Source of the DNA: Cypionkella sp049896245
GTDB lineage: Bacteria > Pseudomonadota > Alphaproteobacteria > Rhodobacterales > Rhodobacteraceae
Length of the DNA: 64,000 bases
Direction of reading: 5' to 3'
Assembly: GCF_049896245.1 (NCBI RefSeq)
Contig: NZ_JAFCTX010000017.1
Coordinates: 1 to 64,000, forward strand
Shown: piece by piece, positions 15,539 to 24,135 of the stretch
Layout of the letters: the number at the start of each line of letters is the position of its first letter
How positions within the stretch are numbered: the first letter of the stretch is position 1
Program-made: the position numbers and the translations under genes
Notes under the pieces: generated by a model
What the model was told of the DNA's origin: nothing
Databases searched by the model: none
What the model saw: only the letters and a program-made list of their open reading frames with translations

Positions 15539-15625
15539 AGAGGCTTCGGCCAAGGTCGCCAGAGGCTTTGGCCAAGGTCGCCAGAGGCTTTGGCCAAGAT
15601 CGCCAGAGGCTTCAGCCAAGATCGG
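15539..15625. repeat. Four tandem 22-bp repeats
   Basis: The unit agaggctttggccaaggtc plus gcc repeats with starts at 15539, 15561, 15583 and 15605. Each unit contains the short palindrome CTTTGGCCAAG. The array lies between the EF-hand gene and the ECF sigma factor. It may form a small transcriptional barrier or be a variable-number repeat. Confidence 0.8.
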
Positions 15626-15737
15626 TTGTCAGGCGTGGGGTTTGCGGTTGTTGCCGCAGGCCCCGCATCACAGTGAAACCCCGATCTGTTGCAAAATGTT
15701 GCGAGCCCGGGGCAAGCCGGATAAGCCCGATCACAAG

Positions 15738-16337
15738 ATGACAATGCCGCGCGATACCTTTGCAGATTTGGTCGATGAGGCGCTGGTGGTGCTTTATGCC
15801 CACGGCGACCCTGATGCGGCGCGTCTGCTGGCGGGGCGGCTGTTGCCACGGGTTTTGGGCTATGCCGGGCGGATGCTGGGCGATCGCGCCGAGGCCGAGG
15901 ATGTGGCGCAGGAAGCGATGCTGCGGTTGTGGAAAGTGGCGCCAGAGTGGCGGCAGGGCGAGGCCAAAGTCTCGACCTGGATTTACCGGGTGGTGGCCAA
16001 TCTGTGTACGGACCGCTTGCGGGCGCGCAGGCGCAGGCGGGCCGAGGCGCTTGATGATGTGGCCGAGCCTGCGGATGGGGCTGCGTCTGTGGTGGCGGGG
16101 ATGATTGAGGCGGACCGGATGGCGGCTTTGGATCTGGCGTTGGCGGCCTTGCCCGAGCGGCAGCGCGAAGCGGTGGTGTTGCGGCATATCGAGGGGTTCA
16201 GCAACCTGGAGATTGCCGAGATTTTGCAGACGGGCGTGGAAGCGGTGGAAAGTCTGACAGCGCGGGGTAAGCGGGCATTGGCGGCACTTTTATCGGGGCA
16301 GCGGGCGGCTTTAGGGTACGAAGATGACGGGCAATGA
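15738..16337 (+). CDS. ECF RNA polymerase sigma factor
   Basis: A 199-residue group IV sigma factor. Region 2 includes AEDVAQEAMLRLWKVAPEW and STWIYRVVANLCTDRLRARRRR; region 4 has LPERQREAVVLRHIEGFSN and LEIAEILQTGVEAVES. Region 1.1 and region 3 are absent, as in all ECFs. The start is uncertain: ATG at 15738 (MTMPRDTF) or 15744, neither with a strong ribosome-binding site. The next two genes are a small membrane protein and a periplasmic metal-resistance-like protein, so this is probably a cell-envelope stress module. Confidence 0.92.
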   Translation: MTMPRDTFADLVDEALVVLYAHGDPDAARLLAGRLLPRVLGYAGRMLGDRAEAEDVAQEAMLRLWKVAPEWRQGEAKVSTWIYRVVANLCTDRLRARRRRRAEALDDVAEPADGAASVVAGMIEADRMAALDLALAALPERQREAVVLRHIEGFSNLEIAEILQTGVEAVESLTARGKRALAALLSGQRAALGYEDDGQ

Positions 16338-16346
16338 TGAGGCGGA

Positions 16347-16688
16347 ATGATGGATGATCTAGATGATCTGTTGGCCGGAGCGCAGCGGGCGTCAATGCAG
16401 CCGTCGGAGGCGCTGATGGCGCGGGTTTTGGCGGATGCGGCTGATCTGCAGGCCCGGCCTGCGGTGGTGATGGCGGTGGTGCCGCGTGCGGGGTGGCTGG
16501 CGGGGCTGGCGGCGCTGTTTGGCGGGGCAGGGTCTTTGGTGGGTGTGGGGTCGGCGGCTGTGGTGGGGTTGTTTTTTGGCTTTGTGCAGCCGGATGGGTT
16601 TGGGGCGGTTGCGGATATGTGGGCTGTGAGTGCGGTCGATCAGGTCGATCTGATGCCGCAACTCGATGTGTTTTTGGTAGAGGAATAG
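16347..16688 (+). CDS. Small single-pass membrane protein, possible anti-sigma
   Basis: Ten bases after the ECF gene, this 113-residue protein has an acidic N-terminus (MMDDLDDLLAGAQRASMQPS), a central Gly-rich transmembrane segment (LVGVGSAAVVGLFFGFV) and a short C-terminal periplasmic tail. I recognise no conserved domain. Position right after an ECF gene and the cytoplasm-membrane-periplasm layout suggest an anti-sigma partner, but no zinc motif is present, so this remains inference. Confidence 0.6.
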   Translation: MMDDLDDLLAGAQRASMQPSEALMARVLADAADLQARPAVVMAVVPRAGWLAGLAALFGGAGSLVGVGSAAVVGLFFGFVQPDGFGAVADMWAVSAVDQVDLMPQLDVFLVEE

Positions 16689-16691
16689 GTG

Positions 16692-17210
16692 ATGAGCGAA
16701 ACGGCTGTGGTTAAAGCTCCGGGCAAGGGGTTGCGGATTGCGCTGGCGGTCTCGGTGGCGCTGAACCTGGCCGTGGCGGGGCTGTTTGCGGGCTCGTTTT
16801 TGCATGACCGCGAGGATGGCCGGCCGCGCGGGGTGCGTGAGATTGGCTTTGGTCCGTTTTCCGAGGCACTGAGCCGCGAGGATCGCAAGGCGTTGCGCAA
16901 GGCATTGCTGGCGCGGATGCCCGAGATGCGACAGGCGCGGCAAGAGGCAGGCCAGGATGCGCAGGTTTTGCTGGGCGTGCTGCGGGCGGAGCCGTTTGAT
17001 CCGGGTCAGCTTGCGGCGGTGCTGGAGGCGCAAAGGGTACGGATGGCGGGGCGGTTTGAGGTTGGGCAGGGCATGATGCGCGATTTGCTGGTGGCGATGA
17101 CGCCCGAAGCGCGGCGGGCGTTTGCCGATCGGCTGGAGAAGCGCTTGCAGCAGGGCGGCAAGGGCAAGCCGGATAAGTTTGGCGATGAAGGGTTGCCGTC
17201 GAAGCCTTAG
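16692..17210 (+). CDS. Periplasmic Spy/CnrX-like metal-resistance protein
   Basis: The 172-residue product has an N-terminal anchor (LRIALAVSVALNLAVAGLFAG) and a long, charged helical periplasmic part (LSREDRKALRKALLARMP and MTPEARRAFADRLEKRL). This is the heavy-metal-resistance/Spy-like fold found in sensors and chaperones of envelope stress. ATG at 16692 with GAGGAAT upstream is preferred to the GTG three bases earlier. With the EF-hand protein and ECF it completes a plausible envelope sensing unit. Confidence 0.75.
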   Translation: MSETAVVKAPGKGLRIALAVSVALNLAVAGLFAGSFLHDREDGRPRGVREIGFGPFSEALSREDRKALRKALLARMPEMRQARQEAGQDAQVLLGVLRAEPFDPGQLAAVLEAQRVRMAGRFEVGQGMMRDLLVAMTPEARRAFADRLEKRLQQGGKGKPDKFGDEGLPSKP

Positions 17211-17259
17211 GCGTTGGGGGGCATCGGGCGGGGCGTGCTTTGGGCTTTGATGTGCGACG

Positions 17260-18651
17260 TCAGGCGGCGGTGCGGCTGATGGTGACCTGGTTGCGGCCTG
17301 CGGATTTGGCGTAAAGCAAGGCGCGGTCGGCGCGGTCGATCAGTTCTGACAAGGTGTCTTTGACGCAGGGCGGGCAGGCATCGGCCGAGGTGGCAAGCCC
17401 GATAGAGACGGTGACCTGCAAAGCGGCAAAATCGCCGATGCGCACCGGGGATTCCTCAACGCAGTGGCACAGACGCTCGGCAATGCTGCGGGCCTCCGAG
17501 AGCGAGGTTTCGGGCAAAGCGATCAGGAATTCTTCACCGCCGATGCGGGCCAGCAGATCGCCCACCCGCAGATTGCGGTTCAGCCTTTCTGCAACTTCAA
17601 TCAGCACGGCATCGCCTGCGGCATGGCCCCAGCGGTCGTTCACCGATTTGAAGCGATCCAGATCGACCACCATCACCGCAAATTCCTGCCCCGAGCGGCG
17701 GGAAATATCGGCGATGGCGGCGAGTTGCGCCATGCCGTAGCGGCGGTTGTGCAGGCCGGTCAGACTGTCACTCATTGCCAGCCGCAAACCGTCTTGCACC
17801 GAGGCCCGCGCAGCGTCAGCCTCACGTTTTCGGGCCAGCAGCCTGATCAGCCGCAGCGCAAGTTCTTCGGCGGGGATGCCATGTGTCACAAGATCATGCG
17901 CGCCAAGATCAAACGCCACCGCCGCCGCGATGGGAGAACCGGGGCCGGACTGCACGCAAAACGCAGCATGGCGGCTGTGGGTGCGCGAGCGCAGTTCTGA
18001 CATCAGCCGCAGACCAGACCCCGGCCCGTTGAAATCGGATTCGATCAGGAACACATCTGGCGTGGCACCATGATGCATGGCTTCGGTCATCGCCTCTTCC
18101 GCCGTCATGGCAAGCACGCGGTCGGTCAGATGTGGGGCCATATCGCGGCGCAGTTTCAGCGCCACTTCGCTGCGTTGGGTGATCAGGGCGATCACACCGG
18201 GTTGATAAAATGTCGCCGGGGCTTCGGCCAGACCCAGCATGGCGATGCCGTCGTGATGCGGTGAGAAACCTTCCACCTCATCCCTTGCGCGCATGAAGCT
18301 GCGGATGCGTGCCAGCAGGTTTTGATCATCCAGCGGTTTTTGCAGGAAATCATCGGCCCCGGCGCGAAAAGACGCGCAGCGGGCTTTGGCATCCAGCACA
18401 GGCGAGCAGATCACGATCGGCACATGCCGCAACGCAGGTTCCGCCCGCAATCGTTCCAACAGCTGTAGCCCCGGCATATCGGGCAGGGTGAGTTCCAGCA
18501 GGATCAGATCGGGCGCTTCCGTCAGAGCAAGCTTCAGGCCGCTCGCGCCATCCGCCGCCAAGACCGGGGTATAGCCCGCAGCCGTCAGCCTGACCTTCAT
18601 GACGATGCGATTTGTCGCAACATCGTCCACGATGAGTATCTTGCCGACCAT
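17260..18651 (-). CDS. pleD: PleD-like response regulator diguanylate cyclase
   Basis: This 463-residue protein has two receiver domains (about 1-120 and 150-270) followed by a GGDEF domain. The active site reads ARIGGEEFLIALPE, and an RxxD inhibitory site (RVGD) lies five residues before it, so c-di-GMP synthesis with feedback control is expected. In receiver 1 the acidic pocket VDD (8-10) is kept, but the phosphoacceptor is Glu53 (LILLELTLPD) instead of Asp. Receiver 2 has no clear acceptor either. It is divergent from the DUF3572 gene. Confidence 0.93.
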   Translation of the reverse strand: MVGKILIVDDVATNRIVMKVRLTAAGYTPVLAADGASGLKLALTEAPDLILLELTLPDMPGLQLLERLRAEPALRHVPIVICSPVLDAKARCASFRAGADDFLQKPLDDQNLLARIRSFMRARDEVEGFSPHHDGIAMLGLAEAPATFYQPGVIALITQRSEVALKLRRDMAPHLTDRVLAMTAEEAMTEAMHHGATPDVFLIESDFNGPGSGLRLMSELRSRTHSRHAAFCVQSGPGSPIAAAVAFDLGAHDLVTHGIPAEELALRLIRLLARKREADAARASVQDGLRLAMSDSLTGLHNRRYGMAQLAAIADISRRSGQEFAVMVVDLDRFKSVNDRWGHAAGDAVLIEVAERLNRNLRVGDLLARIGGEEFLIALPETSLSEARSIAERLCHCVEESPVRIGDFAALQVTVSIGLATSADACPPCVKDTLSELIDRADRALLYAKSAGRNQVTISRTAA

Positions 18652-18785
18652 TGTCGAAACGCCTGCTTTGAGTGTTAAGCTTATGTTTCCACTGTGCCGC
18701 CGAAAGGGTTAAGAAATCCTTTCTGAAACCAGTAACCACGATACGCAATTTCGGTATGACCTGCGCAAAACCTAAGGAAAACGGC

Positions 18786-19067
18786 ATGAATAGGCGGGAA
18801 TCTGCTGAAACTCTGGCTTTGCAGGGCTTTGCTTGGCTTTTGGCGCAGGATGATCTGGTGGGCATCTTCCTTAACGCGACCGGGGCCGGGCAGGGTGACT
18901 TGGCAGTGCTTGCGGGCGATCCGGTGTTTCTGGGCGCGGTGCTGGATTTTCTGATGGAGGATGATTCGCGGGTGATCGGGTTTTGCGATGATGCGCGGCT
19001 GCCCTATACGGCGGTGATGCAGGCGCGGGCGGAACTGCCGGGCGGGCAGTTGCCGAACTGGACCTGA
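18786..19067 (+). CDS. DUF3572 family protein
   Basis: A 93-residue protein (MNRRESAETLALQGFAWLL) matching DUF3572, a small alphaproteobacterial family of unknown function usually encoded next to a pleD-like gene, as here. It is acidic with no transmembrane segment. Start at 18786 follows AAGGAAAACGGC. Confidence 0.85.
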   Translation: MNRRESAETLALQGFAWLLAQDDLVGIFLNATGAGQGDLAVLAGDPVFLGAVLDFLMEDDSRVIGFCDDARLPYTAVMQARAELPGGQLPNWT

Positions 19068-19141
19068 TTGCGTTTTCGGTTTGGCCCGGTCACGGTGCGG
19101 CGAAAAGGGCCCGGCAGGATGCTGACCAAATGGAGATTGCG

Positions 19142-19828
19142 ATGATTGAGGCGCTGATTTTCGACAAGGACGGCACGTTGTTTGATTTCCGCCTGAGCTG
19201 GGGGGCGTGGACTCGTAATCTGCTGGCCGAATTGGGCGATGCCGATGGGCGGTTGGCGCAGGTTTTGGGTTATGACAGCGCGCGCAATGATTTTGCCGCC
19301 GACAGCCCGGTGATCGCTATGACCACGCCCGAGATCGCCGATATTCTGCTGCCGCATCTGCCGGGGATGCGGTTGGAGGAGCTGTTGGAGCGGATGAACC
19401 AGTTGGCGGCGGATGCGCCGATGGTGCCTGCGGTGGATTTGCCCGTGGTGCTGGGGGCTTTGCGGGCGCGGGGATTGAAACTGGGCTTGGCGACCAATGA
19501 CACGGAAATTCCTGCGCGACGGCATCTGGCGGGCGCGGGCGTGTTGGAGTTGTTCGATTTCGTCGCGGGTTGCGATTCCGGCTTTGGTGGCAAGCCCGCG
19601 CCGGGGCAGCTGCTGGCGTTTGTGGCGCAGTGTGGGCTGACGCCGGGACGGGTTGCCATGGTGGGCGACAGTTTGCATGATCTGGATGCGGGCCGGGCTG
19701 CGGGGATGCAGGCGGTGGCGGTGCTGACCGGGATCGCTGTGCGCGCCGATCTGGAGGCCCATGCCGATGTGGTTTTGACCGATATCAGCGGTTTGGGGCC
19801 TTGGATTGACGGGTTGGCGGCGGTCTAA
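19142..19828 (+). CDS. HAD-family hydrolase, phosphoglycolate phosphatase-like
   Basis: A 228-residue HAD phosphatase. Motif I IFDKDGTLFDF includes the nucleophile and acid/base Asp; LGLATNDTE is motif II; GGKPAPGQ contains the motif III Lys; VGDSLHDLDAGRAAG is motif IV. The alpha-helical cap between motifs I and II is the subclass I type seen in Gph. Start at 19142 is favoured over 19130 because GGAG sits six bases upstream. The substrate is not predictable. Confidence 0.88.
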   Translation: MIEALIFDKDGTLFDFRLSWGAWTRNLLAELGDADGRLAQVLGYDSARNDFAADSPVIAMTTPEIADILLPHLPGMRLEELLERMNQLAADAPMVPAVDLPVVLGALRARGLKLGLATNDTEIPARRHLAGAGVLELFDFVAGCDSGFGGKPAPGQLLAFVAQCGLTPGRVAMVGDSLHDLDAGRAAGMQAVAVLTGIAVRADLEAHADVVLTDISGLGPWIDGLAAV

Positions 19829-19950
19829 CCGGGCCTGCGGATAAAAACGACGCATTTTCGTCGCAAATATGGTGCGCTAACCGCGCTGGTTTCCTTCATC
19901 TTGGCGTAAAGCAGTGGCCACGCTTGTGGTTGCAAGAATGGAGACGCCAG

Positions 19951-21510
19951 ATGAGCGATGACGCAAGCCGCAAACGCATCCGTGCCGGGGGTCGGGCGGG
20001 CAACAAAAGCCGGGCGGGCTCGGCGGTTATTGACCAGATGCCGTGGCGGATTCCGGTGAACAATGACCGCCCGATTGAACCCTTGGACGCGGATGGCGTG
20101 CAGGCGGTGCATAGAGCGACGATGCGGATTTTGAAGGAAATCGGTATCGAGTTTCTGAACCCGGAAGCCGTGGCTTATCTCAAGCAAGCCGGCTGCGTGG
20201 TGAACGGCACCAACGTCAAGATGGACGAAGATTTCGTGATGGAGATGCTTTCGCACGCGCCGGAAAGCTTCACCATCACGCCGCGCAACCCGGAGCGCGA
20301 GGTGATCATGGGCGGCAAGCATATGCTGTTTGTGAATGTGTCGTCGCCTCCGAATGCGTGGGATCTGGAGCGCGGCAAGCGCACCGGGGATTTTGCGACG
20401 TTCAAAGAATTCATGAAGTTGACGCAGTATTTCAACTGTATCCATGTCGCGGGCGGCTATCCGGTGGAGCCTGTCGATATTCATGCAAGCGTGCGGCATC
20501 TGGATTGCTTGTATGAAAAGCTGACGCTGACCGATAAGGTGGTGCATGCCTATTCGCTGGGAGCGGAACGGGTTGAGGATGTGATGGAGATGGTCCGCAT
20601 TGCGGGCGGGCTGTCGTATGCGGAATTCGACGCCAAACCGCGGATGTATACCAACATCAACTCAGTCTCGCCGTTGCAGCATGATTATCCGATGCTGGAC
20701 GGGGCGATGCGGTTGGCCAAGCGCGGGCAACCCGTTGTGATCACGCCGTTTACTTTAGCGGGGGCGATGGCACCTGTGACGATGTCGGGGGCGGTGTCGC
20801 TGTCTTTGGCCGAAGGTTTGGCGGGCGTGGCCTTGCTGCAATATATCAATCCGGGCTGCCCGGTGGCCTTGGGGACGTTTACCAGCAACGTCGATATGAA
20901 ATCGGGCGCGCCTGCTTTTGGCACGCCGGAATATATGCGCGCCACACAAATGACCGGGCAGTTGGTGCGGTTTTATGGGCTGCCGCTGCGCTCGTCTGGC
21001 ACCTGCGCGGCGAATGTGCCGGATGGGCAGGCGATGTGGGAAACCAGCAATAGCCTGTGGGCGGCGGTGCAAAGCCGCACCAATTTGGTCTATCACGCGG
21101 CGGGTTGGCTGGAGGGCGGGCTGATCGCCTCACCTGAAAAGTTCATTATGGACTGCGAAGTGTTGCAGATGATCCAGCGCTATTTTGAGGATTCCGTGGT
21201 GGCGGTGACGCCCGATGATCTGGCGTTTGACGCGATCAAGGCGGTGGGGCCGGGCGGGCATTATTTTGGCTGCCAGCACACGCAAGACCGCTATGCCACG
21301 GCGTTTTATGCCCCGATCGTGTCGGATTGGCGCAATTATGAGGCCTGGCAGCAGGATGGTTCGATCTGGACGGTGGAGCGGGCGCATCGCATCTACAAGC
21401 AGATCATCGCGGAATTTGAAGCGCCCGAGATGAACGGCAATGATCAGGAAGCGTTGCGGCAGTTCGTGGCCAAGCGCAAACAAGAGGGTGGCGCGCCTAC
21501 CGATTTCTGA
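19951..21510 (+). CDS. MttB-family (trimethylamine methyltransferase-like) protein
   Basis: The 519-residue protein belongs to the MttB superfamily. After a basic N-tail (RKRIRAGGRAGNKSRAG) comes the TIM-barrel segment LDADGVQAVHRATMRILKEIG typical of the family. The frame has no internal TAG, so it is the non-pyrrolysine type. Known relatives such as MtgB use glycine betaine or other quaternary amines and pass methyl to a corrinoid protein. No corrinoid protein gene is adjacent. Sarcosine oxidase genes 26 kb away hint at the same catabolic theme. Start at 19951 follows GGAG. Confidence 0.88.
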   Translation: MSDDASRKRIRAGGRAGNKSRAGSAVIDQMPWRIPVNNDRPIEPLDADGVQAVHRATMRILKEIGIEFLNPEAVAYLKQAGCVVNGTNVKMDEDFVMEMLSHAPESFTITPRNPEREVIMGGKHMLFVNVSSPPNAWDLERGKRTGDFATFKEFMKLTQYFNCIHVAGGYPVEPVDIHASVRHLDCLYEKLTLTDKVVHAYSLGAERVEDVMEMVRIAGGLSYAEFDAKPRMYTNINSVSPLQHDYPMLDGAMRLAKRGQPVVITPFTLAGAMAPVTMSGAVSLSLAEGLAGVALLQYINPGCPVALGTFTSNVDMKSGAPAFGTPEYMRATQMTGQLVRFYGLPLRSSGTCAANVPDGQAMWETSNSLWAAVQSRTNLVYHAAGWLEGGLIASPEKFIMDCEVLQMIQRYFEDSVVAVTPDDLAFDAIKAVGPGGHYFGCQHTQDRYATAFYAPIVSDWRNYEAWQQDGSIWTVERAHRIYKQIIAEFEAPEMNGNDQEALRQFVAKRKQEGGAPTDF

Positions 21511-21531
21511 GTGGTCTTAAGGGGTTATAGG

Positions 21532-21567
21532 GGGCCTGTGCGGATTTCCGCGCGGGCCCTTCGGCAT
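21532..21567 (+). terminator. Hairpin after the MttB-family gene
   Basis: GGGCCTGTGCGG pairs imperfectly with CCGCGCGGGCCC near 21534-21561, followed by TTCGGCATTTT. It is 25 bases past the stop and probably terminates the transcript; the T-run is weak. Confidence 0.5.
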
Positions 21568-21790
21568 TTTGGACGCAGGCTTGTCTGGTGGGGGTAAAGC
21601 GTGTCAGGTGTAGATTGAATAGAAAATCGTTTCCCTTTCTCAGGCGCTCGAACGCGATTTTCGACAATGCGGATTCTATATAAACCTGTCACGCTCTCAA
21701 TCAGCGCGTGTCGTGCTGCCCTTGCGGCGATTTGGTAATTGTTAAGGCTCCACGCTTAAGCTTGGGGAGAATCATTTTGCGAGTATCCCG

Positions 21791-22378
21791 ATGCACGGCC
21801 TGATCAACCGCTCGATCCAGTGCTTTCTGCGCGACACCTATGGGGTGGCAAGCTGGTCTGCGATTGCGCGCACGGCGGGGCTTGGCTTTGATAATTTTGA
21901 ACCGCTGCTGATCCATGACACAGCACTGACGGAAGCCGTGATTGAGGCCGCAGCCCGGCATTTGCAGCGGCCGCGCGAAACGGTGTTAGAGGATTTGGGC
22001 ACCTATCTGGTGTCGCATCCCAATCTTGAGGCATTGCGGCGGCTGTTGCGCTTTGGTGGGGTGAGTTTTCAGGACTTTCTGTACTCGATGGAAGATTTGC
22101 CGGAACATGGCCGCTTGGGCCTGCCCGATCTGGAAGTGCCGGAATTTATGCTGATGGATCAGGGCGAGGGGCGGTTTTTGCTGCATGTGTCAAAGCTGAT
22201 TGATGGCGTGGGGCATGTCACCGTTGGGCTTTTGCGGGCGATGGCGGATGATTATGGCGCGTTGGTGCTGCTGGATCATATGGGCGTTGAGGCGGGGCGC
22301 GAGGTGGTTGCGGTGCATCTGTTGGATCACGCTTTTGCAGAGGGGCGGCGGTTTGAGCTTGCCATGCCGGGGGCTTAG
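21791..22378 (+). CDS. H-NOX-domain protein lacking the usual heme ligand
   Basis: The 195-residue protein matches H-NOX (heme-NO-binding) throughout: MHGLINRSIQCFLRDTYG, LVSHPNLEALRRLLRFGG, LPDLEVPEF. Gapless comparison by eye with Nostoc H-NOX (NLHARVGLSFPQLRPP) places Pro104 of MEDLPEHGRLGLPDL where the proximal heme His should be; the nearest His is 106. The YxSxR pyrrole motif appears as H132-V-S134-K-L136, keeping only Ser. Heme binding is therefore doubtful. It is followed three bases later by an HNOBA-GGDEF cyclase, its expected partner. Confidence 0.88.
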   Translation: MHGLINRSIQCFLRDTYGVASWSAIARTAGLGFDNFEPLLIHDTALTEAVIEAAARHLQRPRETVLEDLGTYLVSHPNLEALRRLLRFGGVSFQDFLYSMEDLPEHGRLGLPDLEVPEFMLMDQGEGRFLLHVSKLIDGVGHVTVGLLRAMADDYGALVLLDHMGVEAGREVVAVHLLDHAFAEGRRFELAMPGA

Positions 22379-22381
22379 GTG

Positions 22382-23389
22382 ATGCCGGGTGCTGCGTTGA
22401 ACCAAGCTGCGCTGTCGCGGATGATGCCGATGCATGTTGGTCTGGATGCTGCGGGCAAGATCACTTCGATGGGACCGACACTGGCCAAGCTGATTGAGGG
22501 GCCGCTGCCATTGGGCGTTGCATTTCTGAAGGTGTTTGCGGTGCGCAGGCCAGCGGGCATCGCTGCGATGCAGGATCTGCGGGCGCGGGCCGGGGTGCGG
22601 CTGCATGTCGATCTGCGCGGCAAGGGCGATACGTTTCGCGGGTTGGCGATGCCGACCGAAGACGGCGGGATGCTGTTGAACCTGTCGTTTGGCATCCGTC
22701 TGATTGAAGCGGTGCGGCACCATGCGCTGACCGATGCGGATTTTGCCGCCACCGATATGGCGGTGGAAATGCTGTATCTGGTCGAGGTCAAGCAGGCGGT
22801 GATGACCGAGTTGCGGCGGTTGAACCTAAGCCTTTTGGGCGCGAAGGCGACGGCAGAGGAACAGGCGTTGACTGACACGCTGACCGGCTTGCGCAACCGG
22901 CGGGCGCTGGAGGTATCGCTGCCCGCGCTGATCGGGCAGGGCGTGGCGTTTGGTTTGATGCATATTGATCTGGATTACTTCAAACAGGTCAACGACAGTT
23001 TGGGGCATGCGGCGGGGGATGAGGTGCTGCGTGAGGTCGCCAAAGCTTTGGTGGTGGAAACGCGCGCCTCGGATATGGTGGCGCGGGTGGGCGGCGATGA
23101 GTTTGTCGTGCTGCTGCCGGGGTTGTCAGATGCGGTGCGACTGACGCAGATCGCGCGGCGGATCATTGAGCGTTTGACGCAACCGATTGATTTTGAAGGC
23201 ACGCCGTGCCGGATTTCAGCCTCGATTGGGCTGACAATTTCGACAGCGTATGATCCACCCGAGGCCGAGCGGATGCTGAGCGATGCCGATGCAGCACTAT
23301 ATGCGTCTAAGCGGGCGGGGCGGGCGCAGGCGCAGTTTTATAAGCCGCCAGTTTATCAGACGCCGGGCGATGATTTGCTGTCGGCATAG
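22382..23389 (+). CDS. HNOBA-domain diguanylate cyclase
   Basis: A 335-residue protein. The N-terminal 150 residues resemble the heme-NO-binding-associated (HNOBA) domain (LDAAGKITSMGPTLAKL, ending in the helical FAATDMAVEMLYLVEVKQAV). GGDEF domain follows: TDTLTGLRNRRALE, HIDLDYFKQVNDSLGHAAGD, and ARVGGDEFVVLLPG with an intact RxxD site (RASD). It should make c-di-GMP under control of the upstream H-NOX protein; the stop and start are separated by three bases (ATG 22382 preferred to GTG 22379). Confidence 0.93.
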   Translation: MPGAALNQAALSRMMPMHVGLDAAGKITSMGPTLAKLIEGPLPLGVAFLKVFAVRRPAGIAAMQDLRARAGVRLHVDLRGKGDTFRGLAMPTEDGGMLLNLSFGIRLIEAVRHHALTDADFAATDMAVEMLYLVEVKQAVMTELRRLNLSLLGAKATAEEQALTDTLTGLRNRRALEVSLPALIGQGVAFGLMHIDLDYFKQVNDSLGHAAGDEVLREVAKALVVETRASDMVARVGGDEFVVLLPGLSDAVRLTQIARRIIERLTQPIDFEGTPCRISASIGLTISTAYDPPEAERMLSDADAALYASKRAGRAQAQFYKPPVYQTPGDDLLSA

Positions 23390-23404
23390 GGGATTTTGCG
23401 GCGG

Positions 23405-24124
23405 TCAGACCGCCAGAAATTCTTTGACGAAAGCCGTGGCCGGGCGGGCGCGGATGTCTTGCGGGCGGCCGATTTGCTCGATGCGGCCCATCGACATCAC
23501 CACGACCAGATCGGCGAGTTCCATGGCCTCGTCCTGGTCGTGGGTCACGAAAATGGTGGTGAGGCCAGTGGTGTCGTGAATCTCGCGCAAGCCCGCGCGG
23601 AGTTCCTTGCGCACGCGGGCATCGAGAGCCCCGAACGGCTCGTCCAGCAGTAGCATCCGGGGTTCGATGGCAAGCGCGCGCGCGAGGGCGACGCGTTGAC
23701 GCTGACCGCCGGAAAGCTGGCTGGGATAGCGCGCGCCGATGTCGGGCAGTTGGATCAGCTCCAGCAATTTGGTGACGCGGCGGGCGATTTCGGCCTTGGC
23801 AGGGCGTCCGGCGCGCGGGCGGGCGCGCAACCCGTAGGCGATGTTTTCAAACACCGTCATATGGCGAAACAAAGCGTAGGATTGAAACACAAAGCCAGCG
23901 CGGCGATCTTGCACTGTCAGGTTGGTGGCATCCGAGGCGTCGAATAGCACCCGGCCAGCGGTGGGGAATTCGAGGCCGCCGAGGATGCGCAGCAGGGTGG
24001 TTTTGCCGGACCCCGAAGGGCCCAAAAGCGCCACCAAAGCGCCGGATGGGATGGAGAGGGAGACCGGATGCAGGGCTGCCGTCGCGCCGAACTCTTTGGA
24101 AATCTGATCAATTTCGATTTGCAT
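23405..24124 (-). CDS. cysA: Sulfate ABC transporter ATP-binding protein CysA (short form)
   Basis: This ATPase energises the CysTW permease. Walker A GPSGSGKTT is near residues 35-43, then FQSYALFRHMTVFENIAYGL (Q-loop), signature LSGGQRQRVALARAL, Walker B LLLDEPFGALD and the switch His in FVTHDQ. At 239 residues it ends just after the core ATPase and lacks the ~100-residue C-terminal regulatory domain of typical CysA (about 340-360). It ends the cysP-T-W-A operon. Confidence 0.93.
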   Translation of the reverse strand: MQIEIDQISKEFGATAALHPVSLSIPSGALVALLGPSGSGKTTLLRILGGLEFPTAGRVLFDASDATNLTVQDRRAGFVFQSYALFRHMTVFENIAYGLRARPRAGRPAKAEIARRVTKLLELIQLPDIGARYPSQLSGGQRQRVALARALAIEPRMLLLDEPFGALDARVRKELRAGLREIHDTTGLTTIFVTHDQDEAMELADLVVVMSMGRIEQIGRPQDIRARPATAFVKEFLAV

Positions 24125-24135
24125 TGCTGGGCCTT

